This document shows, in pieces, positions 1-7,488 of a stretch of DNA of 64,000 nucleotides. The DNA is taken from NCBI RefSeq assembly GCF_900113835.1, contig NZ_FOQV01000015.1, positions 1 to 64,000 on the forward strand, read 5' to 3'. Each line of letters opens with the position of its first letter. Position 1 is the stretch's first letter. Made by a program: the position numbers and the translations under genes. The notes under the pieces were generated by a model. That model saw nothing but the letters and a program-made list of their open reading frames with translations, was not told the DNA's origin and searched no databases. The DNA comes from Allobosea sp. OK403. Its GTDB lineage: Bacteria; Pseudomonadota; Alphaproteobacteria; Rhizobiales; Beijerinckiaceae.

Positions 1-75
1 GCCGGAACGCGGTGTTTGCCACCGGGAATCCAACGGCTTCCCGCCCGCACCAATCATAACACCAATCAAACACAC

Positions 76-150
76 AGGAATCCATCATAGAGTTCGACCG
101 CGCCCTACGATGGATTCCGGGTCTCCGCTTCGCTGCGCCCGGAATGACGC
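76..150. repeat. Dispersed palindromic repeat, family A, copy 1
   Basis: Two inverted arms carry the ATGGATTCCGG / CCATCATAG core and the copy ends in GGAATGACG. Similar units occur at 5218, 5652, 8632, 36991, 47640 and 58616. It lies downstream of the nlpD-like gene and holds no gene. REP-like intergenic elements of this style are common in Hyphomicrobiales; the function is unknown. Confidence 0.75.
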
Positions 151-189
151 GCGGTTGAATTCGATTGGGATGGAATAGACAAAGCAATA

Positions 190-219
190 GCGGGGCGGCC
201 TTTCCTGGGACCGCCCCGC
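190..219 (-). terminator. Likely terminator of the nlpD-like gene
   Basis: A perfect 9-bp GC stem (GCGGGGCGG / CCGCCCCGC) encloses a 12-nt loop just past the stop of the minus-strand peptidase-like gene. On the minus strand it is followed by the T-rich TATTGCTTT. This is a moderate rho-independent terminator. Confidence 0.6.
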
Positions 220-286
220 CTTGTTCCGATCGGTGGGGTCTCGCGGGTACCGATCGAATTTCCAGGATCTCGAATTCCGAAGTCGC

Positions 287-1699
287 TCAGTTGGTCAGGT
301 AAGGCGTCGGGTCGACCGGCGAGGAGCCCTTGCGCAGCTCGAAATGCAGCTGCGGCGAGGAAACGTTGCCGGACTGGCCGGAATTGGCGACGACCTGGCC
401 GCGCTTGACCGTGTCGCCACGCTTGACCTTCAGATCGCCGTTATGGGCATAGGCCGAGACATAGCCGTTGGGGTGGCGGATCAGCACCAGATTGCCGTAG
501 CCCTTGAGCTCGCTACCGGCATAGGCGACGGTGCCGCCCTCGGCCGCCTTCACCGGCGTGCCTTCCGGCACGGCGATGTTGATGCCCTCATTGCCGCCCT
601 TGCCGCTATAGCCGCTGATGACACGGCCGCGTGCCGGCCAGCGGAAATCGGCCTTGTCGGATGCATCCTCCTCGGCGGCCTGCTTGGGCAGGCTCGCTGT
701 GACGACGGGCTCCGGCGCGGCCTTCGGCACGGCCGTGACCTTGGGCTCGACGGCAGGCGCGCTAGCGACCACCACCGGCTTCGCCTTCTCGGGCGCAGGC
801 TTCTTCACCTCGGCGACGACCGGCTTGGCAGCAGGCACGTTGGCGACGGGCGCGACAGGAACCGCCGCGACGGGCGTCTTGCGCGCCTCGGCCTTCGCCT
901 TGGCTTCGGCTGCGAATTTGGCACGCGATTCGCGCATCGCCTGCGCGTCAGTTGCGGCTTTGCTCTTGGCCTGGGCGGCCTCGGTGGCTTTGGATTCGGC
1001 CGCAGCGCTCGCCTTGGCTTCGGCGACAGCCTTGGCCCGGGCGGGCGCGCTGGCCGGCATGGCGGGAGCCGCGATGCGGGCCGCAGGAGCTGTCGGCGGC
1101 GCGGTCGGCGGCGCGAGGTTGCGGGCAGGCTCGGGCCGGGCGTCGCTTTGAACCTGCGCGCTCTGGGCGAATTGCTGCCGCACGGCCGGGACTGAGCCTG
1201 CATTGGCGTTATAGACGGGAATGGTCAGGCGCGAGCCCGGCGCGATCGTGGGGCCCGAAAGCCCGTTCGCGGAGATCAGCGCGGCACGCGGCACGCCATA
1301 ACGCGAGGAGATCATGTCGAGCGTCTCGCCCTGGGCGACGACGATCGGCGTGCCACCCTGCGCGGACCAGCCTGAGGCGCTGCCGCCTGTGGGAGACGGA
1401 GCCGAATTGCGCAGCGCCACGGCCGATTGCGGGGGCGGCAGCGGCTGCGAGCGGACCGAGGCCATGGCCGGCGCGGATGGCGGGTTCAGCGGCGTGCTGG
1501 CGACGCGGCCGATCGAGCCCGTGGTCGCAGGATCGCGCATCGGCGGGGCCGCCTGAGCGCTCTTGAAGGGGCTGGAGAAGGGCGCATCACTGAAGCGCAT
1601 CGTCTCCGAGGAACAGGCGCTGACGCCCAGGGCAAGCAGGCAGACCGTCGACACGCGAAGGACGACGCTGGGCTGGACCGATCCGACTTGAATACGCAT
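287..1699 (-). CDS. nlpD: NlpD-type lipoprotein: LysM plus degenerate LytM (M23) domain
   Basis: Probable envelope lipoprotein that activates cell-wall amidases during division. The start carries a signal peptide with a lipobox (LGVSAC, Cys29). A LysM peptidoglycan-binding domain lies at about residues 118-161, followed by an Ala/Lys/Pro-rich linker (about 200-345) and a C-terminal M23/LytM fold (about 349-470). The zinc ligands of active M23 enzymes are missing: the His/Asp motif reads NEGIN and the HxH motif reads QLH. This is the pattern of E. coli NlpD, which lacks hydrolase activity and works by activating amidases. It is the last gene of the serS-surE-pcm-nlpD series on this strand, a common alphaproteobacterial order. 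A DipM-like role is the alternative. Confidence 0.88.
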   Translation of the reverse strand: MRIQVGSVQPSVVLRVSTVCLLALGVSACSSETMRFSDAPFSSPFKSAQAAPPMRDPATTGSIGRVASTPLNPPSAPAMASVRSQPLPPPQSAVALRNSAPSPTGGSASGWSAQGGTPIVVAQGETLDMISSRYGVPRAALISANGLSGPTIAPGSRLTIPVYNANAGSVPAVRQQFAQSAQVQSDARPEPARNLAPPTAPPTAPAARIAAPAMPASAPARAKAVAEAKASAAAESKATEAAQAKSKAATDAQAMRESRAKFAAEAKAKAEARKTPVAAVPVAPVANVPAAKPVVAEVKKPAPEKAKPVVVASAPAVEPKVTAVPKAAPEPVVTASLPKQAAEEDASDKADFRWPARGRVISGYSGKGGNEGINIAVPEGTPVKAAEGGTVAYAGSELKGYGNLVLIRHPNGYVSAYAHNGDLKVKRGDTVKRGQVVANSGQSGNVSSPQLHFELRKGSSPVDPTPYLTN

Positions 1700-1811
1700 G
1701 GACTGGCACTCGTGAACAACGCAACTCGATGGGGAGCATTAAAGCCCCGTTCAGGTTACGAAAGCGTTTCGCCCTCTCCCGCCCGCTTCATTTTCTGTGC
1801 GGCTCTCAGGC

Positions 1812-1860
1812 GTCTTCGAGCGAAGCGGGTACCGGTTCGCAAAAAGAGATCGCGCTGGAG
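1812..1860. repeat. Partial family D repeat
   Basis: The stretch reading TTCGAGCGAAGCGGGTACCGG matches, in reverse orientation, one end of the element at 44763-44889. It lies between pcm and the nlpD-like gene and looks like a decayed or partial copy. Confidence 0.45.
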
Positions 1861-1866
1861 TAAGAC

Positions 1867-2553
1867 TTAGAGAGCTCGCGCCAGGCCCGGCGCGAGCGGC
1901 GGCAGGCGCACCACCGGCCCCATGGCGTGGTCGAAGCTGCCATCGGCAGCCTTCGTCACCACGACCCGGCGCGCGATGCCATCGACGCGCAGGGCCCCAA
2001 CAAGCCGTCCACCCGGCGAAAGCCGCATCAAGAGCGCCTCGGGCATGGCATGGGCGACGCCATTGACCAGGATCCGGTCGAAGCGGCCGAGCGTCCGGTC
2101 CGGCTGGAAGCCGTCGGCATGGCGCAGATCGACCGACTGGCCATAGCCATTGCCGCTGAGGCGCTCATGCGCGGCCAGCGCCAGCGTACGGTAGCGCTCC
2201 AGCGAGACGACCTCGCCACCCATCGCAGCCAGCAGCGCCGAGACATAGCCGGAGCCGGTGCCGACCTCGAGCACGCGGGCCGAAGGCTGCATCTCGAGCG
2301 CGGTCAGGAGCGCGGCGACCGTGTGCGGCGCCGTCATGGTCTGTCCGCAGGGCAGCGGCACCGAGACGTCCTGGCGCGCCAGATCGGCAAAGCGCGACGG
2401 CGCGAAACGCTCGCGCGGCACTCTCTCCATGGCGCGCAGCACGGTGAGATCGCGCACGCCCTGCGCCCGCAGCGACAAAAGGAAGGCGACAGTGCGCTCG
2501 CCCTCGCTGGCGGCCGCCCCCTCGGTCATCTCTGCGCCCTCGCCGTCCGTCAT
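1867..2553 (-). CDS. pcm: Protein-L-isoaspartate O-methyltransferase
   Basis: Transfers a methyl group from S-adenosylmethionine to isoaspartyl residues of damaged proteins, a cytosolic repair step. The 228-aa protein has the SAM-binding motif VLEVGTGSGY and the upstream motif VPLPCGQTMTAPHTVA, which matches the family substrate/SAM loop. The C-terminal part continues through the Rossmann methyltransferase fold. It lies 200 bp downstream of surE, the usual surE-pcm pairing, although a repeat (2588-2730) separates them here. An internal ATG at 2529 has a better ribosome site (GAGGG, 8 nt upstream) than the longer start used here, so the first eight residues may not be translated. Confidence 0.9.
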   Translation of the reverse strand: MTDGEGAEMTEGAAASEGERTVAFLLSLRAQGVRDLTVLRAMERVPRERFAPSRFADLARQDVSVPLPCGQTMTAPHTVAALLTALEMQPSARVLEVGTGSGYVSALLAAMGGEVVSLERYRTLALAAHERLSGNGYGQSVDLRHADGFQPDRTLGRFDRILVNGVAHAMPEALLMRLSPGGRLVGALRVDGIARRVVVTKAADGSFDHAMGPVVRLPPLAPGLARAL

Positions 2554-2587
2554 GGCTCAGGAGATGAGTAACGGAGGAATGCTCAGG

Positions 2588-2730
2588 CCGTCATGCTCGC
2601 CCTTGTGGCGAGCATCCACGTCTTGACCACGCCCTTCGATCAATGAAGGCGTGGATGGTCGGGACAAGCCCGACCATGACGGATGACCGACATAAGTCGG
2701 TCTCCGTCGAAACCTGCCCGACCATGACGG
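2588..2730. repeat. Dispersed palindromic repeat, family E, copy 1
   Basis: The copy is built of small hairpins such as ATGCTCGCC-CTTGT-GGCGAGCAT and ATGGTCGGG-ACAAG-CCCGACCAT separated by GTGGATG/CATCCAC arms. The same modules occur at 18215-18309 and as a half copy at 48891-48925. It fills the surE-pcm gap. Confidence 0.7.
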
Positions 2731-2753
2731 GAGAGGTCGCCACAGCATTTTGC

Positions 2754-3515
2754 TCAAGCGAACACCTGCGCGAAGCGGGTCAGCGTCGGCTCATGCGTCA
2801 GGTCGAGCTCCAGCGGCGTCAGCGAGATCTTCTTCTCGAACAGCGCGCGCAGATCGGTGCCGTTGGCGGGTTCGGATTTGCTGCGCTGGAAGGCGATCCA
2901 GAAATACGGGTTGCCGCGCCCGTCCTGGCGCGGCTCCAGCTTCATCAATTCCTGGTCGCGCCGGCCCTGCACCGTGACCGCGACACCGGCGACCTCGCTC
3001 GGGGGGACATTGGGGAAGTTGAGGTTGAACAGCACGTCCTTCGGGATGCCCTCGTCCAGCAGGCGCCGGATGATGCCGGGCGCATGGTGCTTGGCGCAGT
3101 CCCAATGGATCTGGTCGCGGCCGGCCGGCCCATAGGCCTGACTGACGGCGATCGAGGGAATGCCGAGCAGCGTGCCCTCCATCGCGGCCGCGATCGTGCC
3201 GGAATAGGTGACGTCCTCGGCGACGTTCTGGCCGCGATTGACGCCCGACAGCACGAGATCGGGCCGCTGCTCGATCATGATCGAGCGCGCCGCCATGATG
3301 ACGCAGTCGGTCGGCGTGCCGGCGACCGCGTAGCGGCGCTTGTCGATCTGGCGCAGGCGCAGCGGATTGCTGAGCGACAGCGAATGCGCCACGCCCGACT
3401 GGTCGGTCTCGGGTGCGACAACCCAGACATCGTCGGAGAGCTGAGCGGCAATCGCCTCCAGCACGGCCAGCCCCTCGGCATGGATGCCGTCATCATTGGT
3501 GACGAGAATGCGCAT
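2754..3515 (-). CDS. surE: 5'/3'-nucleotidase SurE
   Basis: Metal-dependent phosphatase that removes phosphate from nucleoside monophosphates, linked to stress survival. The 253-aa length is typical. The N terminus MRILVTNDDG carries the two metal-binding aspartates (Asp8, Asp9), and the SGVNRGQN motif supplies the conserved metal-site Asn. The TDQSG loop is also present. The gene lies downstream of serS and upstream of pcm on the same strand, a conserved synteny. Short palindromes fill the 292-bp serS-surE gap, so it may not share the serS transcript. Confidence 0.94.
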   Translation of the reverse strand: MRILVTNDDGIHAEGLAVLEAIAAQLSDDVWVVAPETDQSGVAHSLSLSNPLRLRQIDKRRYAVAGTPTDCVIMAARSIMIEQRPDLVLSGVNRGQNVAEDVTYSGTIAAAMEGTLLGIPSIAVSQAYGPAGRDQIHWDCAKHHAPGIIRRLLDEGIPKDVLFNLNFPNVPPSEVAGVAVTVQGRRDQELMKLEPRQDGRGNPYFWIAFQRSKSEPANGTDLRALFEKKISLTPLELDLTHEPTLTRFAQVFA

Positions 3516-3582
3516 GGGTCAGGAGTCTTTCATGGAAGCGCGAGGCTGTTGGGCGAAGCGCGCGGGGAACCCCTCTCCTGCA

Positions 3583-3645
3583 TCGAAGTCGGGTATACCC
3601 GACTTCGACACTCTGAGTGCTGAACCCGGGTATACCCGGGTTCAG
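3583..3645. repeat. Three adjacent perfect palindromes with shared GGGTATACCC core
   Basis: Positions 3583-3608 form a perfect 26-bp palindrome centred on GGGTATACCC. Positions 3609-3619 (CACTC-T-GAGTG) form a small hairpin. Positions 3620-3645 form a second perfect 26-bp palindrome with the same core. They sit just upstream of surE. They may be a tandem operator or part of a hairpin-rich repeat. Confidence 0.8.
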
Positions 3646-3785
3646 TGAGAGGGGCAGGGGTGAGGTGTAGGCCCCTGGACCAGTCGAACGCCAAGCTCAC
3701 GGCGGGCTGCGGTGAGGTCACGGCCAAAGCGTCAACCGGCCGACCCCTCACCCTGCCCTCTCCCTCCGGGAGAGGGTTCCCCGCG
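3646..3785. repeat. Intergenic hairpin-rich repeat (family F)
   Basis: GAGGGGCAGGGGTGAGG at 3649-3665 pairs with CCTCACCCTGCCCTC near 3747-3761, and CCCTCTCCCTCCGGGAGAGGG at about 3756-3776 is itself a hairpin. No gene is visible. It resembles the GGGAGAGGG-type intergenic repeats common in alphaproteobacterial genomes. Confidence 0.55.
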
Positions 3786-3807
3786 TCCAATCCTGCCAGC
3801 GCGAGCA

Positions 3808-5109
3808 TCACGCCTTCTCGATCCGCGTCACGCCGCGCATATAGGGCACCAGAACCTCCGGCACCGTGATCGAACCGTCGGCGTTCTGGTAGTTCTCCAT
3901 CACCGCGATCAGCGCCCGGCCGACCGCCGTGCCCGAGCCGTTGAGCGTGTGGACGAAGCGCGGCGCACCGCCCTCGCCCGAACGGTAGCGCGCATTCATC
4001 CGCCGCGCCTGGAAATCGCCGCAGACCGAGCAGGAGGAGATCTCGCGATAGGTCTTCTGTCCCGGCAGCCAGACCTCGATGTCGTAAGTCTTCTGCGAGG
4101 CAAAGCCCATATCGCCGGTGCAGAGCGTCATCACGCGATAATGCAGGTCGAGCTTCTTCAGCACGGCCTCGGCGCAGGCCAGCATGCGCTCATGCTCCTC
4201 GCGCGATTTTTCGGGCGTGGTGATCGAGACCAGTTCGACCTTCTCGAACTGGTGCTGGCGCAGCATGCCGCGCGTATCGCGCCCGGCCGAGCCGGCCTCC
4301 GACCGGAAGCAGGGCGTCAGCGCGGTGTAGCGGCGCGGCAGCTCTTCCTCGGAGAGGATCGATTCGCGCACGAGGTTGGTGAGCGGAACTTCGGCTGTGG
4401 GGATGAGCCAGTGATCCTCGCCCGCCCTGAACTGATCGTCACGAAACTTTGGCAGTTGCGCCGTACCGAACATCGCATCGTCCCGCACCATCAATGGCGG
4501 ATTGACCTCGGTATAGCCGTGCAGCTCCGTATGCGTGTCGAGCATGAACTGCCCGATCGCCCGGTTGAGCCTCGCAAGCCGCTGATTCAGCACGACGAAA
4601 CGCGAGCCCGAGAGCTTCGCCGCCGTCTCGAAATCCATCTGGCCCAGTGCTTCGCCGAGCTCGTAATGCTCCTTGAGCTGGTTGAAGCCGAAGAGGCGGC
4701 CGCCGGTTCTCTCGGGCGCCTCGCCATGCACCGATTTCACGACATTGCCATGCTCGTCGGCGCCTTCGGGCACCTCCTCATGGGGCAGGTTCGGGATCGC
4801 GGCCAGTTGCTCGTTCAGCGCCTCGACCGCCGCCTTCTCCTGCGCTTCCAGCGCCGGCTGCAATTCCTTCAAGGCCGCGACCTCAGCCTTCAGGCTGTCG
4901 GCGAGTGCGACATCCTTGGCACCCATCGCTTTGCCGATCTCCTTGGAGAGGGCGTTGCGGCGTTCCTGCGAACTTTGCGCCTTGGCGATGGCCGAGCGGC
5001 GGGTATCGTCAAGTGCGAGCAGCGACGACGACAGCGGCTCGAGCCCCCGCCGCTTCAAGCCGGTATCGAACGCCTCGGCGTTCTCGCGAATCCATTTGAT
5101 ATCGTACAT
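3808..5109 (-). CDS. serS: Seryl-tRNA synthetase
   Basis: Class II aminoacyl-tRNA synthetase that charges tRNA-Ser in the cytosol. The 433 residues show an N-terminal long helical hairpin for tRNA binding (about 1-110) followed by the catalytic domain. Motif 2 is visible as TPCFRSEAGSAGRDTRGMLR and motif 3 as NGSGTAVGRALIAVMEN. The first residues (MYDIKWIREN) match the family start. It is the first of the serS-surE-pcm-nlpD series and lies downstream of tatABC. Confidence 0.97.
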   Translation of the reverse strand: MYDIKWIRENAEAFDTGLKRRGLEPLSSSLLALDDTRRSAIAKAQSSQERRNALSKEIGKAMGAKDVALADSLKAEVAALKELQPALEAQEKAAVEALNEQLAAIPNLPHEEVPEGADEHGNVVKSVHGEAPERTGGRLFGFNQLKEHYELGEALGQMDFETAAKLSGSRFVVLNQRLARLNRAIGQFMLDTHTELHGYTEVNPPLMVRDDAMFGTAQLPKFRDDQFRAGEDHWLIPTAEVPLTNLVRESILSEEELPRRYTALTPCFRSEAGSAGRDTRGMLRQHQFEKVELVSITTPEKSREEHERMLACAEAVLKKLDLHYRVMTLCTGDMGFASQKTYDIEVWLPGQKTYREISSCSVCGDFQARRMNARYRSGEGGAPRFVHTLNGSGTAVGRALIAVMENYQNADGSITVPEVLVPYMRGVTRIEKA

Positions 5110-5217
5110 CGGTCTCAGGCCATGCCGCCGCTGCGGAATGCAGCGAGAAATGCTCTAGACCGGGATGGCGAGCGATGGAACCACTTCGATCACACAGAAC
5201 TTGCCGTGGAACCTCAC

Positions 5218-5321
5218 CGTCATCCTGGACAAGCCGCGAAGCGGCGCAGATCCGGGATCCATCGGAGGGCACTGCACTCTACGATGGATCCCGGGACGAC
5301 CTACGGTCGCCCAGGATGACG
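5218..5321. repeat. Dispersed palindromic repeat, family A, copy 2
   Basis: It opens with GTCATCCTGGACAAGCCGCG and closes with CCCAGGATGACG, with the GGATCCATCGGAG / CTACGATGGATCC inverted core between. It occupies the gap between serS and the GIY-YIG gene. Confidence 0.8.
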
Positions 5322-5351
5322 TCGCGGGTGGAACAGACGGCCTTCGCAAGG

Positions 5352-5648
5352 TCAATCGAGATGGATCGTGCCGTAGAGGTCGCGCCAGTCGGGATTGGCG
5401 GCCTCGATCAGCGCGACCTTTCGCGCCCGCCGCCAGCGTTTCATGAGCTTTTCCTGCGCGATGGCCTCATCGGCGCGCGCGAAGCGTTCAGCGTAGACAA
5501 GATGGGTCGCGCCATACTTGCGGGCGAATTCTGAGCCTCGGCCTTCGCGATGCTCAGCGATCCGCCGGCTCAGGCTGTTGGTCACACCGACATAGAGCGT
5601 GCCGTTCCAGCCGCTGGCCATGATGTAGACCCACATCGCCTGCCACAC
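5352..5648 (-). CDS. GIY-YIG superfamily nuclease-like protein
   Basis: Small 98-aa protein of the GIY-YIG domain type (YhbQ/UPF0213-like), possibly a structure-specific DNA nuclease. The motif pair is seen as VYIMAS near residue 7 and LYVGVTN near residue 18, followed by the conserved Arg/His (SRRIAEHREG) and a Glu near residue 65 (QEKLMKRW). These are the positions expected for catalytic Tyr, Arg and Glu. It is flanked by two family A repeats (5218 and 5652) and is unrelated in function to serS or tatC. Such genes are often found as isolated inserts. No substrate can be named. Confidence 0.85.
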   Translation of the reverse strand: MWQAMWVYIMASGWNGTLYVGVTNSLSRRIAEHREGRGSEFARKYGATHLVYAERFARADEAIAQEKLMKRWRRARKVALIEAANPDWRDLYGTIHLD

Positions 5649-5651
5649 CCC

Positions 5652-5753
5652 CCGTCATCCCGGCCGGAGCGCCGGGATCCATCATAGAGCGCCGTCTTGC
5701 CCTATGATGGATCCCGGAACTGCACCGCTACGCGGCTTGTCCGGGATGACGGC
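5652..5753. repeat. Dispersed palindromic repeat, family A, copy 3
   Basis: A full copy that starts CGTCATCCCGG and ends CCGGGATGACGG, with the GGATCCATCATAGAG / CTATGATGGATCC inverted core. It lies between tatC and the GIY-YIG gene. Confidence 0.8.
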
Positions 5754-5798
5754 GCGGAAAAATGACAGGTCACAGCAAGCAAGCGAGACAGCAGAGGA

Positions 5799-6614
5799 TC
5801 ACTCCGCTGCCTTCTCTTCCTCAGCCTTCTTAGCTGCCCGCTTCTTCTCGACATAGCGCACCGAGAACACCGAAAGCTCGTAGAGCAGCAGCATCGGTAC
5901 GGCGAGCATCAGCTGGGAGATCACGTCCGGCGGCGTCAGCACGGCGGCAATGACGAAGACGAAGACGATGGCGTAGCGGCGCTTGTCCTTGAGGAACTGC
6001 GAATCGATGATCCCCGCCTGCCCGAGCAGCGTCAGCACCACCGGCAATTGGAAGGCGACGCCGAAGGCGAAGATCAGCGTCATGATCAGCGAGAGATATT
6101 CGCTGACCTTGGGCAGGAGCGCGATGCCGGCCTGGGTCTCGGTCGCGGCCTGCTGCATGCCCAGCGAGAACTTCATCAGCACCGGCATGGCGAAGAAGAA
6201 GACCAGCGCGGCGCCAAGCGTGAAGAACACCGGCGTCGCCACGAGATAGGGCGCGAACGCCGCCTTCTCATTCTTATAGAGGCCCGGCGCGACGAATTTA
6301 TAGACCTGCGTCGCGATCACCGGAAAGGCGAAGAAGCCGGCCCCGAATGCTGCCACCTTGATATGGGTGAAGAGCAGTTCGAGCGGGCCGGTATAGATCA
6401 ACTGCGCGTTCGCGGTGCTCCCGGCCGCCCAGACATAGGGCTGCACCAGGATATTGTAGATCTGCGTCGAAACCGCAAAGCAGATGAAGAACATCAGCAG
6501 GAAAGCGATCAGCGACTTGATCAGCCGAGCCCTGAGCTCGATCAAATGGTCGATCAGCGGCGCGCGCGAGGCCTCGATCTCGTCCTCGCCGTCCTTCGCA
6601 TTGACGACGCTCAT
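5799..6614 (-). CDS. tatC: Twin-arginine translocase subunit TatC
   Basis: Inner-membrane receptor that recognises RR signal peptides and works with TatA/TatB to export folded proteins. The 271 residues show six hydrophobic segments. The conserved N-terminal motif ASRAPLIDHLIELRARLIKS carries the essential Glu of the first cytoplasmic region, and the FxxP region after TM2 is present (YKFVAPGLYKNEK). A Lys/Ala/Glu tail ends the protein. Its ATG overlaps the tatB stop by 4 bp (ATGA), so it is translationally coupled. Confidence 0.96.
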   Translation of the reverse strand: MSVVNAKDGEDEIEASRAPLIDHLIELRARLIKSLIAFLLMFFICFAVSTQIYNILVQPYVWAAGSTANAQLIYTGPLELLFTHIKVAAFGAGFFAFPVIATQVYKFVAPGLYKNEKAAFAPYLVATPVFFTLGAALVFFFAMPVLMKFSLGMQQAATETQAGIALLPKVSEYLSLIMTLIFAFGVAFQLPVVLTLLGQAGIIDSQFLKDKRRYAIVFVFVIAAVLTPPDVISQLMLAVPMLLLYELSVFSVRYVEKKRAAKKAEEEKAAE

Positions 6615-7132
6615 GCTGCGCTCCCGTCTTCGGGTTCGCTGACTTTGGCCTTGCGCTTGCGCGGGGCGGCCTTGGCAGGCTCCGCCGCCACGACCTCGGG
6701 CTCCACCTTGGGCGCACGCTTGCGCTTTGGCTTCTCTTCGGTTGCAGCCTCCGCGATCGGCGCGGGCGCGATCTCGACGGGCGGCAAGGGCTCAGGCGCC
6801 GGCAGCGCCGCGAGCTTGGCCTCGGCCTCTTTGATCTGCGCGTCGGCGAGGCCCGTCGAGGCGGGCTCGCTGGGCATCTCGATGGGTTTGTAGTCGGAGT
6901 TCATGGCTGAAGACACGGAGCCGCCGACATCCTCGACCTGCTTCTTCAGGTCGTGCAGCTCGGCCTCGCGCATCGCGTCATTGAACTGGCCCTGGAACTC
7001 GCTGGCCATGCGGCGCACCTTGCCGACCACCTGGCCGACAGTGCGCATGGCTTTGGGCAGATCTTTCGGGCCGATCACGACGAGCGCAACCGCCCCGATC
7101 AGCATCAATTCGCTCCAGGCGATGTCGAACAT
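6611..7132 (-). CDS. tatB: Twin-arginine translocase subunit TatB
   Basis: Tat receptor-complex component. It has the single N-terminal membrane segment (MFDIAWSELMLIGAVALVVI), the GPKDLP hinge and an amphipathic helix typical of TatB, followed by a long Pro/Ala/Lys-rich cytoplasmic tail to residue 173. The FDI...SELxLI start separates it from TatA. It lies between tatA (48 bp upstream) and tatC (4-bp overlap). Confidence 0.95.
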   Translation of the reverse strand: MFDIAWSELMLIGAVALVVIGPKDLPKAMRTVGQVVGKVRRMASEFQGQFNDAMREAELHDLKKQVEDVGGSVSSAMNSDYKPIEMPSEPASTGLADAQIKEAEAKLAALPAPEPLPPVEIAPAPIAEAATEEKPKRKRAPKVEPEVVAAEPAKAAPRKRKAKVSEPEDGSAA

Positions 7133-7180
7133 CGATGGCTCGTCCTCTCAACCGCTCGCCGCGAGGCAAGCGGCGCGCCA

Positions 7181-7423
7181 TCAGGCCTTGTGCTCGGCCT
7201 TGGCCGCAGCGGGATTGCTCGTGGTCGCCTGGTCGATGACCCGGGGATCGGCCGGAGCAGCGCTCGGCGGCGTGGCCGGCTCGTCATCATCGGCCATGCC
7301 CTTCTTGAAGGACTTGATGCCCTTGGCAACGTCGCCCATCAGCTCGGAAACCTTGCCGCGCCCGAACAGTAGCATCACGATGACGCCGACGACGATCCAG
7401 TGCCAGATACTGACGCCACCCAT
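7181..7423 (-). CDS. tatA: Twin-arginine translocase subunit TatA
   Basis: Pore-forming subunit of the Tat system. At 80 residues it has the usual length. The N-terminal transmembrane helix (IWHWIVVGVIVMLLF) is followed by the FGRGK hinge, the amphipathic helix (VSELMGDVAKGIKSFKKGM) and a polar tail. It is the first gene of tatABC and is preceded by a good ribosome site (GGAGG on the minus strand). Confidence 0.96.
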   Translation of the reverse strand: MGGVSIWHWIVVGVIVMLLFGRGKVSELMGDVAKGIKSFKKGMADDDEPATPPSAAPADPRVIDQATTSNPAAAKAEHKA

Positions 7424-7488
7424 GGCGAACTCCTCCGAATTACAGTGCGGCCGGGCGTTGAGCCTCGGCCAACTTCTTGTGGCGGAAC

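Noticed and set aside
618..1566. Long plus-strand frames opposite the nlpD-like gene
   Set aside because: They are antisense frames rich in Ala/Arg, a known effect of high GC; the minus-strand gene has clear domains and a lipobox.
2643..3623. 326-codon plus-strand frame opposite surE
   Set aside because: It lies antisense to a well-conserved surE and starts in a repeat; no domain is seen.
3712..5319. 535-codon plus-strand frame opposite serS
   Set aside because: Antisense to serS with high-GC composition; no domain or ribosome site.
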